Of a stretch of DNA of 64,000 nt, positions 18,176-27,565 are shown in pieces. The translations under genes and the position numbers were made by a program. Each line of letters starts with the position of its first letter. The stretch's first letter is position 1. Under the pieces are notes generated by a model, which worked only from the letters and a program-made list of their open reading frames with translations, made no database searches and was not told where the DNA came from. Origin of the DNA: Methylovirgula sp. 4M-Z18 (lineage in GTDB: Bacteria; Pseudomonadota; Alphaproteobacteria; Rhizobiales; Beijerinckiaceae). The stretch is taken from the NCBI RefSeq assembly GCF_037890675.1, contig NZ_CP149574.1, forward strand, positions 3,820,874 to 3,884,873. Reading direction: 5' to 3'.

Positions 18176-18284
18176 AATGTGGCCGTCTCATCGGTCGTAG
18201 CTTTCGTCGATTTTGCCTTGTGGTCGTGTGCCGGACATGTCGATACGTCCCAACGCGATTGCCTTGGACTCCCAGGTCCTGGGC

Positions 18285-19313
18285 TCAGGCTGCGCCCTGC
18301 ATCTCGAGGACCATCCGGAAGCGCGCTTCATTGGCGAGCATCTTCGCATAGGCCTTTGGCGCCTGTTGGAACGGCACCTTCTCGATCGTCGCCCGAACAT
18401 CCTGGAGCAGGCTGAAATTGAGGGCGTCCTCGATATCGATCGGCGCGCCCGTATTGGTCCCGACGACGATCCGTTCGCCGAAAAGCATGTCGGAGACGTT
18501 CACCGACATGGGCTCGAAGCCCGCGCCGACCAGGATCAACTGGCCTTTGGGTCTCAGGCCACGGATCAGCGGCCCGAAGGTCGCGGGGCTGGAGGCCGTT
18601 GCGACAATGGCGCTGGCGCCTCCCAATTCCAACAGCGCCTCCGCAGGGTCCTTTGCCGCGCTGTCGATATAGAGATGGGCGCCAAGCGCGAGTGCAAGAT
18701 CCTTCTTGCCCTCTCCGCGCGCGATCGCAGCCGTGCGGAAACCCATGTGCCGCGCGAACTGCACGGCGAGATGTCCCAGGCCGCCGATCCCCTGGACCGC
18801 GACGAGATCACCAGCCCGCGCAACGGACTTTCTGAGCGCATTGAACGTCGTCACGCCCGCGCACAGCAACGGCGCGGCATCGGCCGACGTCATGGTGTCG
18901 GGAATGGAGACGAGCGCATGCTCGCTCGCGGTCATCATCTCGGCATAGCCGCCGTCGACATGAAGCCCGGTAATCGCCTGGTTCGAGCAATTGACGAAAT
19001 CGCCGCGGCGGCAGGATGCGCAGTCCCCGCAACGTCCCGTCAGGAAGCCGACACCCACGCGCTGGCCGATCGCCCAACGGGAAACGCCCTCGCCGATCGC
19101 GTCGATACGGCCGACGGCTTCGTGCCCCGGCACACGCGGGTAGCTGAGACCCGGAAACCCGCCTTCGACCGTCAGCGCGTCGGTATGGCAGACGCCGCAC
19201 GCTTCGACCACGACGCGCACCATGCCCGGACGGGGATCCTCGACCGCGCGGTCGACCAGCTCAAGCTTACCTTCCCCAACCGCCTGATAGGCCCTGTAAT
19301 GTGTCTGCGCCAT
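18285..19313 (-). CDS. Zinc-dependent alcohol dehydrogenase (AdhP type)
   Basis: A 342-residue medium-chain dehydrogenase. Catalytic zinc ligands are in VVEACGVCHTD and PGHEAVG; the structural zinc site is GRCGDCASCRRGDFVNC (four cysteines). The Rossmann glycine motif GIGGLGHLAVQFARHMG lies near residue 175. Length and motif spacing match the propanol-preferring AdhP/AdhA group, which interconverts primary alcohols and aldehydes with NAD. It is divergent from the NTF2-like gene and appears to be a single transcription unit; the substrate is not determined. Confidence 0.93.
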   Translation of the reverse strand: MAQTHYRAYQAVGEGKLELVDRAVEDPRPGMVRVVVEACGVCHTDALTVEGGFPGLSYPRVPGHEAVGRIDAIGEGVSRWAIGQRVGVGFLTGRCGDCASCRRGDFVNCSNQAITGLHVDGGYAEMMTASEHALVSIPDTMTSADAAPLLCAGVTTFNALRKSVARAGDLVAVQGIGGLGHLAVQFARHMGFRTAAIARGEGKKDLALALGAHLYIDSAAKDPAEALLELGGASAIVATASSPATFGPLIRGLRPKGQLILVGAGFEPMSVNVSDMLFGERIVVGTNTGAPIDIEDALNFSLLQDVRATIEKVPFQQAPKAYAKMLANEARFRMVLEMQGAA

Positions 19314-19696
19314 TTCTTTCCTCCGATCTGGGATGCGTTGTGGTCAGGCATACTGGTTGCGAGCGATCTAGCGGCGTTCAGGCGAGTTGTTCGCACCCGG
19401 CCGTGACGAGATGCTCTGATGCTCGCCTGCCCTCCCCATGGCTCGATCAATATTCGATATCGATAGTGAGTGGCTTCAGCGTCGCAAATGACGAAAACAC
19501 TGTGAATTCTGGTCATTCGCGATACGACACGCTTGGCGAAAGTCCGGGATGACGTCCCGAAACATCGGTATTTCCGTCATTTGCCGGGTCCGCCACTCCC
19601 CATAGAGTGGAGACACAAGCTTGATGCGGCACGCGTCAACGATAGCTGTGTCTGCCGCGTCCAGAGGTAGATTTGACCCGAAATGAGGAGATGGGC
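19314..19696. other. Divergent intergenic region, no gene seen
   Basis: About 380 bases between the alcohol dehydrogenase and the NTF2-like gene. It must hold both promoters; I see no convincing consensus promoter, operator dyad or RNA element in it. Confidence 0.4.
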
Positions 19697-20092
19697 ATGG
19701 CGACCCCTGCCGAGAACAAAGCGATCGTCCTTGAGGCTTTCGACACGCTTTTCAACAAGCGCGACTATGCGAAGGCCGCGACATTCTGGTCGCCCAACTA
19801 CATTCAGCACAGCGCCCATATCCCGCCCGGCCGCGAAGGGCTGTTCAATCTCGTGAAGTCCTTCCCGGATACGCTTCACTATGAAAATTCGCTGATTTTT
19901 GCCGATGGCGATGTCGTGATGTTGCACGGCCGATTCACTGGAACCGGAGCACCCGCCAATCTGATTGCCGCAGATATCTTGCGGATGGAAAACGGAATCC
20001 TCGCCGAGCATTGGGACGTGTTGCAGGATGAAGCGACCAAGGAGCAGTCCAAGAGCGGCTTGCCCATGTTTGGTGACAGCTTCCCAGGTTAG
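19697..20092 (+). CDS. SnoaL/NTF2-like protein
   Basis: A 131-residue single-domain protein of the SnoaL-like branch of the NTF2 fold: ENKAIVLEAFDTLFNKRDYAKAATFWSPN near the start, then a region with YIQHSAHIPPGREG and the closing HWDVLQDEA. Such proteins are often annotated as polyketide-cyclase-like or as predicted SnoaL-type hydrolases. The start was chosen at the ATG six bases behind GAGGAG, since an earlier ATG directly abuts that site. It is followed 18 bases later by a conserved hypothetical gene, so the two are probably one operon. Function unknown. Confidence 0.85.
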   Translation: MATPAENKAIVLEAFDTLFNKRDYAKAATFWSPNYIQHSAHIPPGREGLFNLVKSFPDTLHYENSLIFADGDVVMLHGRFTGTGAPANLIAADILRMENGILAEHWDVLQDEATKEQSKSGLPMFGDSFPG

Positions 20093-20110
20093 AGGCGGAG
20101 GGACATGCAC

Positions 20111-20839
20111 ATGAGCGACCTTCTCGATGTCGCCGTGAAGGCGCATGGCGGTCTCGATGCTTGGAATCGCCACGCATCCGTCTCGATCGACCTGTCGATT
20201 GGCGGCGGGTTATGGGATCTCAAAGGTCAGACGGGGCTCTTTGCCGCCAGCACCTTTGACTCTGACTTACGCGCGCAACGGGCAACCTTCGGGCATTTTG
20301 GGGATGCGAAACGACGGATGCGTTTTTCGCCCGAGAAACTATCGCTCGAAACCACCGAAGGATCGATATTGGCCGTTCGCGACAATCCGCGGGCAGCTTT
20401 TGCGGGGCACGTCAACGAGACGCCTTGGGATGGATTCCATGCCGCGTATTTCTGCGCCTACGCGTTGTGGACATATGTGACCCTGCCGTTTCTCTACACC
20501 TATCCGGGTTTTGCGACGGAGGAAATTGCGCCCTGGCAGGAAGATGGCGAGACATGGCGCAGGCTCAAGGTGACTTTTCCTGCAAATATCGCGAGCCACA
20601 CGCGCGAGCAGGTGAGCTATTTCGGGCCGGACGGAATTTTACGGCGGCACGATTACGCCGTCGACGTGCTCGGCGGCAGCCAGGGTGCTCATTACGTCCA
20701 CGATTACCATGATCACGACGGGATTCTGGTGCCGCATCGGCGGCGCGTTTATCCGCTCGGTCCGGACAACAACAAGATCGCCGAGCCGATCCTCGTCTCG
20801 ATCGACATCAAGCGCCTCCACTGGGAGCCGGCGGGCTAA
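20111..20839 (+). CDS. Conserved hypothetical protein
   Basis: A 242-residue protein. I do not recognise a characterised family. It begins MSDLLDVAVKAHGGLDAWNR, a pattern seen in proteins that share a LolA-like or outer-membrane lipoprotein-sorting-type fold, and continues with beta-rich segments such as HYVHDYHDHDGILVPHRRRV. No signal peptide or membrane segment is present. The ATG here is eight bases behind GGAGGG, while another ATG two codons earlier is too close to it. It is the second gene of a probable operon with the SnoaL-like protein and converges on a GlxA-type regulator. Confidence 0.75.
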   Translation: MSDLLDVAVKAHGGLDAWNRHASVSIDLSIGGGLWDLKGQTGLFAASTFDSDLRAQRATFGHFGDAKRRMRFSPEKLSLETTEGSILAVRDNPRAAFAGHVNETPWDGFHAAYFCAYALWTYVTLPFLYTYPGFATEEIAPWQEDGETWRRLKVTFPANIASHTREQVSYFGPDGILRRHDYAVDVLGGSQGAHYVHDYHDHDGILVPHRRRVYPLGPDNNKIAEPILVSIDIKRLHWEPAG

Positions 20840-20853
20840 ACACGTGCCATCGG

Positions 20854-21801
20854 CTAACCTTCGGCCCCGAAGCGCGTGGCACGGCGGATCGTCTGCGGCG
20901 GGAGCCCGAACGTTCGAAGGAACGCGCGGCGCATGCGCTCGCGATCGGTAAAGCCATTCTCGACAGCGATCTCGTCGAGCGAATGGCGGCTCTGCTCCAG
21001 CATCAGCCGCGCGGCTTCCACGCGCAGATTCTCAATGGCCCTTGCCGGCGTCTTGCCGGTTTCCGCACGGAAGGCCCGGCTGAACTGACGCGGGCTGAGA
21101 TTGGCGGCTCGCGCCAACTGCTCGACGCCGAGCGCGGCGCGAAGATTCTGCTGTGCGAAGGTCAGCGCATTCTGGATCCGGTCGGACTTGGGATTCATCT
21201 TCAGCAGGTTCGAATGCTGCGACTGCCCGCCCGCGCGGCGGTGATAGACGACGAGATTCTGCGCCACGACACGGGCGAGGTCGGCGCCATAATCCTTCTC
21301 GATCATGCCCAGGGCGAGGTCGATGCCCGAGGTCATGCCGGCCGACGTCCAGATCGGACCATCGACGATGAAGATGCGATCCTCCTCCATCTTGACCTTG
21401 GGGAAACGCGCCTGAAGGTCGCGCGCGAAGTGCCAATGGGTGGTCGCCCGCCGTCCGTCCAAAAGTCCGGCCTCGGCAAGCATGAAGGCGCCGGTGCAGA
21501 TCGACGCGACGCGCCGACACCGAACGCTGGCTGCGCGAAGAAAGGCGATCAGGCCGTCCGACACAGGCGCCGGCTTCATCAGCCCGCCAGCGATAACCGT
21601 ATCGAAATCGCCGGGATCGCCGAACCGTTCGGTCTCGAGGGCCGCGCCGAGGGTGCTCTTCACCGGCCCACCCTCTTCCGACAGGATGGAAATATCATAG
21701 TGCCGCTCGCCGGCGGCGACATTCGCGATCTCGAACGCCGAGATTGCCGCGAAGCACATCATCTGAAATCCGGGTGAGAGAACAAGTGCAACGCGGGGCA
21801 T
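20854..21801 (-). CDS. GlxA-family transcriptional regulator (DJ-1/PfpI sensor with AraC HTH)
   Basis: A 315-residue regulator. Residues 1-190 are a DJ-1/PfpI domain with the elbow cysteine in VASICTGAFMLAEAGLL; residues 210-310 are an AraC-type double helix-turn-helix (LGVEQLARAANLSPRQFSRAF, then DEIAVENGFTDRERMRRAF). This domain order is that of GlxA/FtrA-type activators. It converges with the hypothetical operon at 19697-20839 and lies upstream, on the same strand, of nothing closely spaced. Target genes are unknown; the neighbouring SnoaL-like operon is a candidate only by proximity. Confidence 0.93.
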   Translation of the reverse strand: MPRVALVLSPGFQMMCFAAISAFEIANVAAGERHYDISILSEEGGPVKSTLGAALETERFGDPGDFDTVIAGGLMKPAPVSDGLIAFLRAASVRCRRVASICTGAFMLAEAGLLDGRRATTHWHFARDLQARFPKVKMEEDRIFIVDGPIWTSAGMTSGIDLALGMIEKDYGADLARVVAQNLVVYHRRAGGQSQHSNLLKMNPKSDRIQNALTFAQQNLRAALGVEQLARAANLSPRQFSRAFRAETGKTPARAIENLRVEAARLMLEQSRHSLDEIAVENGFTDRERMRRAFLRTFGLPPQTIRRATRFGAEG

Positions 21802-21945
21802 AGTGGCTCCTGCATGTCCTAAATTAGGAGTTTACTCATTAATTAGGACACGACCGTCGCAACTGACAATGGGTTTTTCCCCGCACTCACCGTTCCAGAG
21901 GCCAAGAAGCGCCGCATTCGCGACGTCGAGCCAACCCTCCGCCTG

Positions 21946-22848
21946 TCATGGCTGCGTCGGTACCTGACCCAAGAGCCAGTCCTGGAATTCGAGGGCCATC
22001 GGGGTTTCCTGCCGCCCTTCGGGCAGCACGACATAATAGCTGTTGTCAGTCGACATCGGCTGATCGAGCACAATTCGCAACGTGGCCGACGCCAGTTCCT
22101 GTTCGATCAGATATTTAGGCAGCAGGGCAAAGCCGAGACCCGCCACCGCCGCTTCGATGATCATGTTGAACTGATCGAAGCGATGGCCGTGATAGGCCTG
22201 CGTCCACCCGCCGCCATTCATCTCGAACCATTCGGCCCAAAGTTTCGGCCTCGTCGCGAGATGCAGCAGCGGGCGATGCGCAAGGTCTTGCGGCGCGTGG
22301 ATCGCATGGGAGGCGATCAAAGCGGGGCTCGCGACCGGCACGATGATCTCGCCGCAAAGATAGGTGCATGTCGCATGCGCCCAGATCGGCTGGCCATAAT
22401 GGATCGCGACATCGAACGCATCGGCGGCCATGTCGAAGGGCTCGGAACGGGACGCGATGTTCAAAGTGACGCGCGGATGTCGCCGCGCGAAATCCGGCAG
22501 GCGCGGCAACAGCCACCGGCTGGCGAAAGTCGGAAGCGCGGCGACGGAGAGCACGCTCGTGCCGTCCGAAGATGCCATCGCGCGCAAAACCACCTCTTCC
22601 ATCTGGCCGAGCATGCGCGACACATCCGGCAGGAGCGCCCGGCCGCTCGCCGAGAGGACAACGCGCTTGCGCACCCGCTCGAACAGATTGACCCCAAGTT
22701 GTGCCTCCAGCGTCCGGATCTGCCGGCTGATGGCGCTTTGCGTCAGGTTCAGCTCGGCCGCCGCGCGGGTGAAACTGCCATGCCGCGCGGCACATTCGAA
22801 CGCCTGCAGGACGGCAAAATCCGGTATGAGGCTCCTACCTAAGTTCAT
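21946..22848 (-). CDS. LysR-family regulator, GcvA-like, likely regulator of the pipecolate/lysine cluster
   Basis: A 300-residue LysR protein of the GcvA-like branch: PDFAVLQAFECAARHGSFTRAAAELNLT and SAISRQIRTLEAQLGVNLF form the winged helix, and the effector domain starts near LSVAALPTFASRWLLPRL. It is transcribed divergently from the HglS-type 2-oxoadipate dioxygenase gene across about 110 bases, the usual position for a LysR activator of a catabolic operon. Control of the pipecolate/lysine genes is therefore inferred; no T-N11-A box was clear enough to list. Confidence 0.92.
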   Translation of the reverse strand: MNLGRSLIPDFAVLQAFECAARHGSFTRAAAELNLTQSAISRQIRTLEAQLGVNLFERVRKRVVLSASGRALLPDVSRMLGQMEEVVLRAMASSDGTSVLSVAALPTFASRWLLPRLPDFARRHPRVTLNIASRSEPFDMAADAFDVAIHYGQPIWAHATCTYLCGEIIVPVASPALIASHAIHAPQDLAHRPLLHLATRPKLWAEWFEMNGGGWTQAYHGHRFDQFNMIIEAAVAGLGFALLPKYLIEQELASATLRIVLDQPMSTDNSYYVVLPEGRQETPMALEFQDWLLGQVPTQP

Positions 22849-22961
22849 TCCATACTCGCATGAACATAGTCATAAAAGTCGCAACATCGAAACGATCTAA
22901 CGCGATATGATGAAAATTACAAATGATCTCCCACCGAAATGACCCTGTGAAGGATGGCGTG

Positions 22962-24359
22962 ATGACCGAGAGTGCATTCGTTTCGAGCGATGTCATCCGT
23001 TCGGATTTTTCTGCGGCAATGTCCGCAATGTATCGCGACGAAGTCCCCGCTTACGGCACGCTGATAGGGCTGGTCGCCAAGGTCAACGCCGCTGCGCTTG
23101 CCGCCGATCCGGGATTGAAGGCACGCCTCGAAGCCACGGATTCCCTCGAGCGCATTTCCGAGGAACGGCACGGCGCGATCCGCCTCGGCACGGCGGCCGA
23201 ACTCGCCATGATGCGGCGGGTCTTCGCTGTCATGGGCATGTCTCCGGTCGGCTATTATGATCTTTCCACCGCCGGCGTTCCGGTGCATTCGACAGCTTTC
23301 CGGCCCGTTGGCGCGGCGAGCCTCAGACGCAATCCGTTCCGTGTCTTCACCTCCCTGCTCCGCCTCGACCTCATCCCCGATGCCGCATTGCGGGAGGAAG
23401 CTGCCAAGGTGCTCGCCACGCGCCGGATCTTCACGGACGGCGCCATCGCCCTCGTGGAAAAGGCCGAGCGGAACGGCGGCCTCAATGCCGCCGATGCGGG
23501 CCGTTTCGTCAACGAAGTCCTCGAAACCTTCCGCTGGCATGACAAGGCGATCGTCAGCGCCGAACTTTACGAGCGCCTGCATGACGCGCATCGGCTGGTC
23601 GCCGACGTCGTTTCGTTCAAAGGGCCGCACATCAACCACCTGACGCCGCGCACGCTCGACATCGACAAGGTCCAGGTGCTGATGCCGGAGGAAAGCATCG
23701 CACCGAAAGCCGTGGTCGAAGGCCCGCCGACGCGCCGGTGCCCGATCCTGTTGCGCCAGACGTCCTTCAAAGCGCTGGACGAGCCGGTCTCCTTCCTTGG
23801 CAAAAGCGGCGAATGGAAGCCTGGCTCGCACACGGCCCGTTTCGGCGAAATCGAACAACGGGGCGTCGCGCTGACGCCCAAGGGGCGCGCCCTTTACGAC
23901 AAGCTCCTGAATAACGCACGCGACCGCGTGACGCCTGCCGCCGACGGTTCGAATGCCGGAGCCTATGAGGCCGCGCTGGCCGAGGTCTTCAAAGGCTTCC
24001 CCGATGACTGGAACGGCATCCGTGCGGCCGGGCTCGGCTATTTCAGCTATTCGCTCACGGAGAAGGGCCAGTCCGCCACGGGCCACCAAGCTGATCTCGA
24101 AACCGCGATCGCGCAGGGGCTCATCCAGTTCGATCCGATCATTTACGAGGATTTCCTGCCGGTCAGCGCGGCCGGGATCTTCCAGTCGAACCTCGGCGAC
24201 GACGCGGCGAAAGAATTCGTGGCGAGCCCGAACCAGCGCATGTTCGAGCGCGATCTGGGTGCGCCTGTTCTTGACGAGTTCGCGCATTATAGTGAGATCG
24301 AGCGCGCCTCCTTGCAAACCTGCGGGAGCGTCCTCGATAGACATCTCGCCGCGGAGTGA
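22962..24359 (+). CDS. hglS: 2-oxoadipate dioxygenase/decarboxylase (HglS, DUF1338 family)
   Basis: A 465-residue DUF1338 protein. In characterised members (HglS/YdcJ) a metal-bound enzyme converts 2-oxoadipate to D-2-hydroxyglutarate. The metal- and substrate-binding pattern is visible: His and Arg in ERHGAIRLG, a second His in PHINHLTPR, and a Glu in RFGEIEQRG. The start was placed at the ATG behind AAGGA, which gives the usual N-terminus; an earlier in-frame ATG adds 13 residues. It is followed ten bases later by a D-2-hydroxyglutarate dehydrogenase gene, exactly the next pathway step, which makes the assignment strong. Confidence 0.92.
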   Translation: MTESAFVSSDVIRSDFSAAMSAMYRDEVPAYGTLIGLVAKVNAAALAADPGLKARLEATDSLERISEERHGAIRLGTAAELAMMRRVFAVMGMSPVGYYDLSTAGVPVHSTAFRPVGAASLRRNPFRVFTSLLRLDLIPDAALREEAAKVLATRRIFTDGAIALVEKAERNGGLNAADAGRFVNEVLETFRWHDKAIVSAELYERLHDAHRLVADVVSFKGPHINHLTPRTLDIDKVQVLMPEESIAPKAVVEGPPTRRCPILLRQTSFKALDEPVSFLGKSGEWKPGSHTARFGEIEQRGVALTPKGRALYDKLLNNARDRVTPAADGSNAGAYEAALAEVFKGFPDDWNGIRAAGLGYFSYSLTEKGQSATGHQADLETAIAQGLIQFDPIIYEDFLPVSAAGIFQSNLGDDAAKEFVASPNQRMFERDLGAPVLDEFAHYSEIERASLQTCGSVLDRHLAAE

Positions 24360-24369
24360 CACAGGAACC

Positions 24370-25788
24370 ATGATTGAAGCCAGCCCTATTGACGCTTTGC
24401 GCGCGCTGCTTGGCCCGCAGGGACTTCTCGTTACGCCAAGCGATATGGCGGCTTACGAAACGGGCGCCCGCTACGATCAGGGCCGCGCCGCTTTCGTGGC
24501 GCGGCCGGCGTCGACAGCGGAAACATCCGCGGTCGTTGCCTATTGCGTGCGGAACGGCATCGCGCTGGTGCCGCAATCGGGAAACACCGGCCTCGTCTCC
24601 GGCTCGACACCGGATGCAAGCGGCCAGCAAGGCGTGCTCAGCCTCGACCGGCTGACGGGCATCTTCGAACTCGATCGCGTGAACCGATCGGTACAAGTGG
24701 GCGCGGGCCTGCGTCTGTCCGACCTGAATGCGCGGCTCGAGGCGGACGGCCTGTTCTTTCCGATCGACCTCGGTGCCGACCCGCGCCTCGGCGGTATGAT
24801 CGCCACCAACACCGGCGGTTCGCGCTTCCTGCGCTATGGCGACGTGCGCCGCAATACGCTCGGGCTCAAAGTGGTCTTGGCCGACGAGGCCGGCACCGTG
24901 CTCGAACTGGGCACCGGCCTACGCAAGGACAACACCGGCATCGACTGGAAGCAGATGTTCATCGGCACGTCCGGCGCCTTTGGCGTCATCACCGAATGTG
25001 TGCTGAATTTGGAGCCGCTGCCGCGCCAGACGGCCACGGCCTTCCTCGTGCCCTCTGCGCTCGACCGCGTGCCGGACCTCCTGACGGCCATGGAGCAGGC
25101 GCTCGGCAACGATCTTTCCGCTTTCGAGGGGTTGTCGAAAAACGCGGTCACGGCCGCGCTGAGCCATGTACCGTCGCTGCGCAATCCTTTTCAGGCTGGC
25201 ATCGTGCCGGAATTCGTGATTCTCGCGGAAATCTCCCGCTCGAACCTTCCGCGCGCCGGCGAGCAACCGCTCGACGCGGTGATGGAAGAGGTGCTCGGCG
25301 CGATCTTCGAGCGTGAGGACGCTCTGCTTGCCGACGCGTTCATCGGGCGGCCGCAGGAAATGTGGGCGCTGCGCCATGCGCTGTCGGAGGGCGTCAAGCA
25401 TCTCGGGCGGCTCATCGCTTTCGACCTGTCGTTCCGGCGTGGCGACATCATGCGCTTCCTCGACCACATGAAAGCCGAAATGCCGAAGCATTTTGCCGAT
25501 GTCCTGATCTGCGATTTCGGCCATATCGGCGACGGCGGTGTGCATTTCAATCTCGTCGTCCCGAAGGACGATCCGCGCCTGCGTGACGCCGGCTTCGAGA
25601 CCGCCTTGCGCGAATGGGTCTTCAGCGTCGCCGTCGAGGAATTCCATGGCAGCTTCAGCGCCGAGCATGCGATCGGCCGCAAGAATCAAGCCTTTTACGA
25701 CCGCTACACGCCGCACGACATCCGCCGGCTCGCCACAGACCTGAAGGCAATCGCCGCGCCGGGGCCGCTCGGCAGCGTGACCTTTTAA
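24370..25788 (+). CDS. D-2-hydroxyglutarate dehydrogenase (FAD-linked oxidase)
   Basis: A 472-residue protein with a PCMH-type FAD-binding domain (VPQSGNTGLVSGSTPDASG, then ADPRLGGMIATNTGGSRFLR) and a C-terminal FAD-oxidase domain with the metal-binding FGHIGDGGVHFNLV and EEFHGSFSAEHAIGR. This is the D-2-hydroxyglutarate/D-lactate dehydrogenase family. Because the preceding gene makes D-2-hydroxyglutarate, oxidation to 2-oxoglutarate is the natural role. The gene is third in the chain from the LysR promoter and is followed 29 bases later by the aldehyde dehydrogenase. Confidence 0.92.
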   Translation: MIEASPIDALRALLGPQGLLVTPSDMAAYETGARYDQGRAAFVARPASTAETSAVVAYCVRNGIALVPQSGNTGLVSGSTPDASGQQGVLSLDRLTGIFELDRVNRSVQVGAGLRLSDLNARLEADGLFFPIDLGADPRLGGMIATNTGGSRFLRYGDVRRNTLGLKVVLADEAGTVLELGTGLRKDNTGIDWKQMFIGTSGAFGVITECVLNLEPLPRQTATAFLVPSALDRVPDLLTAMEQALGNDLSAFEGLSKNAVTAALSHVPSLRNPFQAGIVPEFVILAEISRSNLPRAGEQPLDAVMEEVLGAIFEREDALLADAFIGRPQEMWALRHALSEGVKHLGRLIAFDLSFRRGDIMRFLDHMKAEMPKHFADVLICDFGHIGDGGVHFNLVVPKDDPRLRDAGFETALREWVFSVAVEEFHGSFSAEHAIGRKNQAFYDRYTPHDIRRLATDLKAIAAPGPLGSVTF

Positions 25789-25817
25789 AACCCAATCATG
25801 AAATGGAGAACGAACCC

Positions 25818-27341
25818 ATGACCTCGGTCAACGTGAAACAGGAAACCGCCAGCCTGCTCGACAAGCTCGGCGTGCCGCGCGCCGCCTGGACGGGTGGCGA
25901 CATGGCCTCCTTTAGCCCGGTGAGTGGCGAGGAAATTGCAAAGTTGAAGACGGCGTCCGCCGACGAAACCGGCAAGGTCATCGATGCGGCGCATGACGCC
26001 TTCAAAGCCTGGCGGCTCGTGCCCGCGCCGCGACGCGGTGAATTGGTGCGGCTGCTCGGCGAGGAACTGCGTGCCGCCAAGGCCGATCTCGGCCGCCTCG
26101 TCTCGATCGAGGCCGGCAAAATTCCGTCGGAAGGTCTCGGCGAAGTTCAGGAAATGATCGATATCTGCGACTTCGCGGTCGGTCTTTCCCGCCAGCTTTA
26201 CGGCCTGACGATCGCGACCGAGCGTCCCGGCCACCGCATGATGGAGACGTGGCATCCGCTCGGCGTCGTCGGCATCATCTCCGCGTTCAATTTCCCGGTT
26301 GCCGTCTGGTCCTGGAACGCGGCGCTCGCGCTCGTGTGCGGCAATGCGATTGTCTGGAAGCCATCGGAAAAGACGCCGCTGACCGCGCTCGCATCGCAGG
26401 CGATCCTCGAGCGCGCCCTCGCTCGCTTCGGCGATGCGCCAAAGAACCTCTCGCAGGTCCTGATCGGCGACCGCGCGATCGGCGAAGCCTTGGTCGATCA
26501 TCCCAAGGTCGCGCTCCTCTCGGCCACCGGCTCGACCCGCATGGGCCGCGAGGTCGGTCCGCGTTTGGCCAAACGGTTCGCCCGCTCGATTCTCGAACTC
26601 GGAGGCAACAATGCCGGCATCGTTTGCCCCTCGGCCGATCTCGACATGGCCCTGCGCGCCATCGCCTTCGGCGCCATGGGCACCGCCGGCCAGCGCTGCA
26701 CGACTTTGCGCCGCCTCTTCGTGCACGAAAGCGTCTACGACCAACTCGTGCCGCGGCTGAAGGCAGCTTACGCAAGCGTGTCGGTCGGGAACCCGCTCGA
26801 AACCTCGGCCCTGGTCGGTCCGCTCATCGACAAACAGGCTTTCGATGCCATGCAGAAAGCCTTGGCCGGCGCAAAAGCTGCGGACGGCAAGGTCTCGGGG
26901 GGCGAGCGCGTGAACGGTGCAGGCGAAGAGACCGCCTACTACGTCAAGCCGGCGATCGTGGAAATGCCGCAGCAATCTGGACCCGTGCTCGAAGAGACCT
27001 TCGCGCCGATCCTCTACGTCATGAAATATGCCGACTTCGACCAGGCACTTGCGGATCACAACGCGGTTGCGGCAGGGCTTTCGTCCAGCATCTTCACCCT
27101 CAATATGCAGGAAGCCGAACGTTTCCTCGGCACGGACGGATCCGACTGCGGCATCGCCAATGTTAACATCGGCACGTCCGGCGCCGAGATCGGCGGCGCG
27201 TTCGGCGGCGAGAAGGAGACGGGCGGCGGCCGCGAATCCGGATCCGACGCCTGGAAAGCCTACATGCGCCGTGCCACCAATACGGTGAATTTCTCGAAGG
27301 CGCTGCCGCTCGCGCAGGGTGTTTCCTTCGACATCGCATGA
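25818..27341 (+). CDS. amaB: L-alpha-aminoadipate-semialdehyde (piperideine-6-carboxylate) dehydrogenase, AmaB/ALDH7 type
   Basis: A 507-residue aldehyde dehydrogenase of the ALDH7 (antiquitin) subfamily. The cofactor region is IISAFNFPVAVWSWNAALAL, the catalytic Glu is in ILELGGNNAGIV, and the catalytic Cys is in GTAGQRCTTLRRLF. The C-terminal signature GGAFGGEKETGGGRESGSD followed by AWKAYMRR is diagnostic of ALDH7 enzymes, which oxidise alpha-aminoadipate semialdehyde, in equilibrium with piperideine-6-carboxylate. The ATG used has GGAGAA upstream. It shares the operon with HglS and D-2-hydroxyglutarate dehydrogenase, giving three steps of lysine breakdown in one locus. Confidence 0.94.
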   Translation: MTSVNVKQETASLLDKLGVPRAAWTGGDMASFSPVSGEEIAKLKTASADETGKVIDAAHDAFKAWRLVPAPRRGELVRLLGEELRAAKADLGRLVSIEAGKIPSEGLGEVQEMIDICDFAVGLSRQLYGLTIATERPGHRMMETWHPLGVVGIISAFNFPVAVWSWNAALALVCGNAIVWKPSEKTPLTALASQAILERALARFGDAPKNLSQVLIGDRAIGEALVDHPKVALLSATGSTRMGREVGPRLAKRFARSILELGGNNAGIVCPSADLDMALRAIAFGAMGTAGQRCTTLRRLFVHESVYDQLVPRLKAAYASVSVGNPLETSALVGPLIDKQAFDAMQKALAGAKAADGKVSGGERVNGAGEETAYYVKPAIVEMPQQSGPVLEETFAPILYVMKYADFDQALADHNAVAAGLSSSIFTLNMQEAERFLGTDGSDCGIANVNIGTSGAEIGGAFGGEKETGGGRESGSDAWKAYMRRATNTVNFSKALPLAQGVSFDIA

Positions 27342-27424
27342 TGCCTCTGGCCATGGGCGGCGGGCGTTGACCCGCCGCTGTCATTTTCACCGCAACAAAG
27401 CCGCCGAAACATCACGTAACTGGT

Positions 27425-27444
27425 GACTCCTTTGCGAAGGAGTC
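27425..27444. other. Perfect hairpin between aldehyde dehydrogenase and oxidase genes
   Basis: GACTCCTT and AAGGAGTC pair across the loop TGCG. It lies 83 bases after the aldehyde dehydrogenase stop and 122 bases before the oxidase start. No T-run follows, so it may be an mRNA-processing or stability element rather than a terminator. Confidence 0.45.
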
Positions 27445-27565
27445 CCAAGATGATGACGAGCAATCAAATAGCCTTAAATTATGCGACAAAATGACCGACT
27501 ATGTGTTCGGCCAGGACTCGCGGCGACACGTGCAGCGCGAACCGGCCATCTAAAGGAATTTTGAC

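Larger units (their letters stand above)
17788..18284. other. Intergenic region with hairpin and a palindromic repeat
   Basis: No gene is supported. Besides the two elements listed separately (17938-17971 and 18148-18175) I see nothing functional. The stretch GCAAAAGTCGG at 17939 also occurs near 15,831, before the DJ-1 gene, so related short sequences flank the DJ-1/methyltransferase pair. Confidence 0.4.

Noticed and set aside
22917-24371. 484-codon frame on the minus strand opposite the HglS gene
   Set aside because: Same reason; arginine/glycine-rich translation without domain signals, while the sense protein has its metal ligands.
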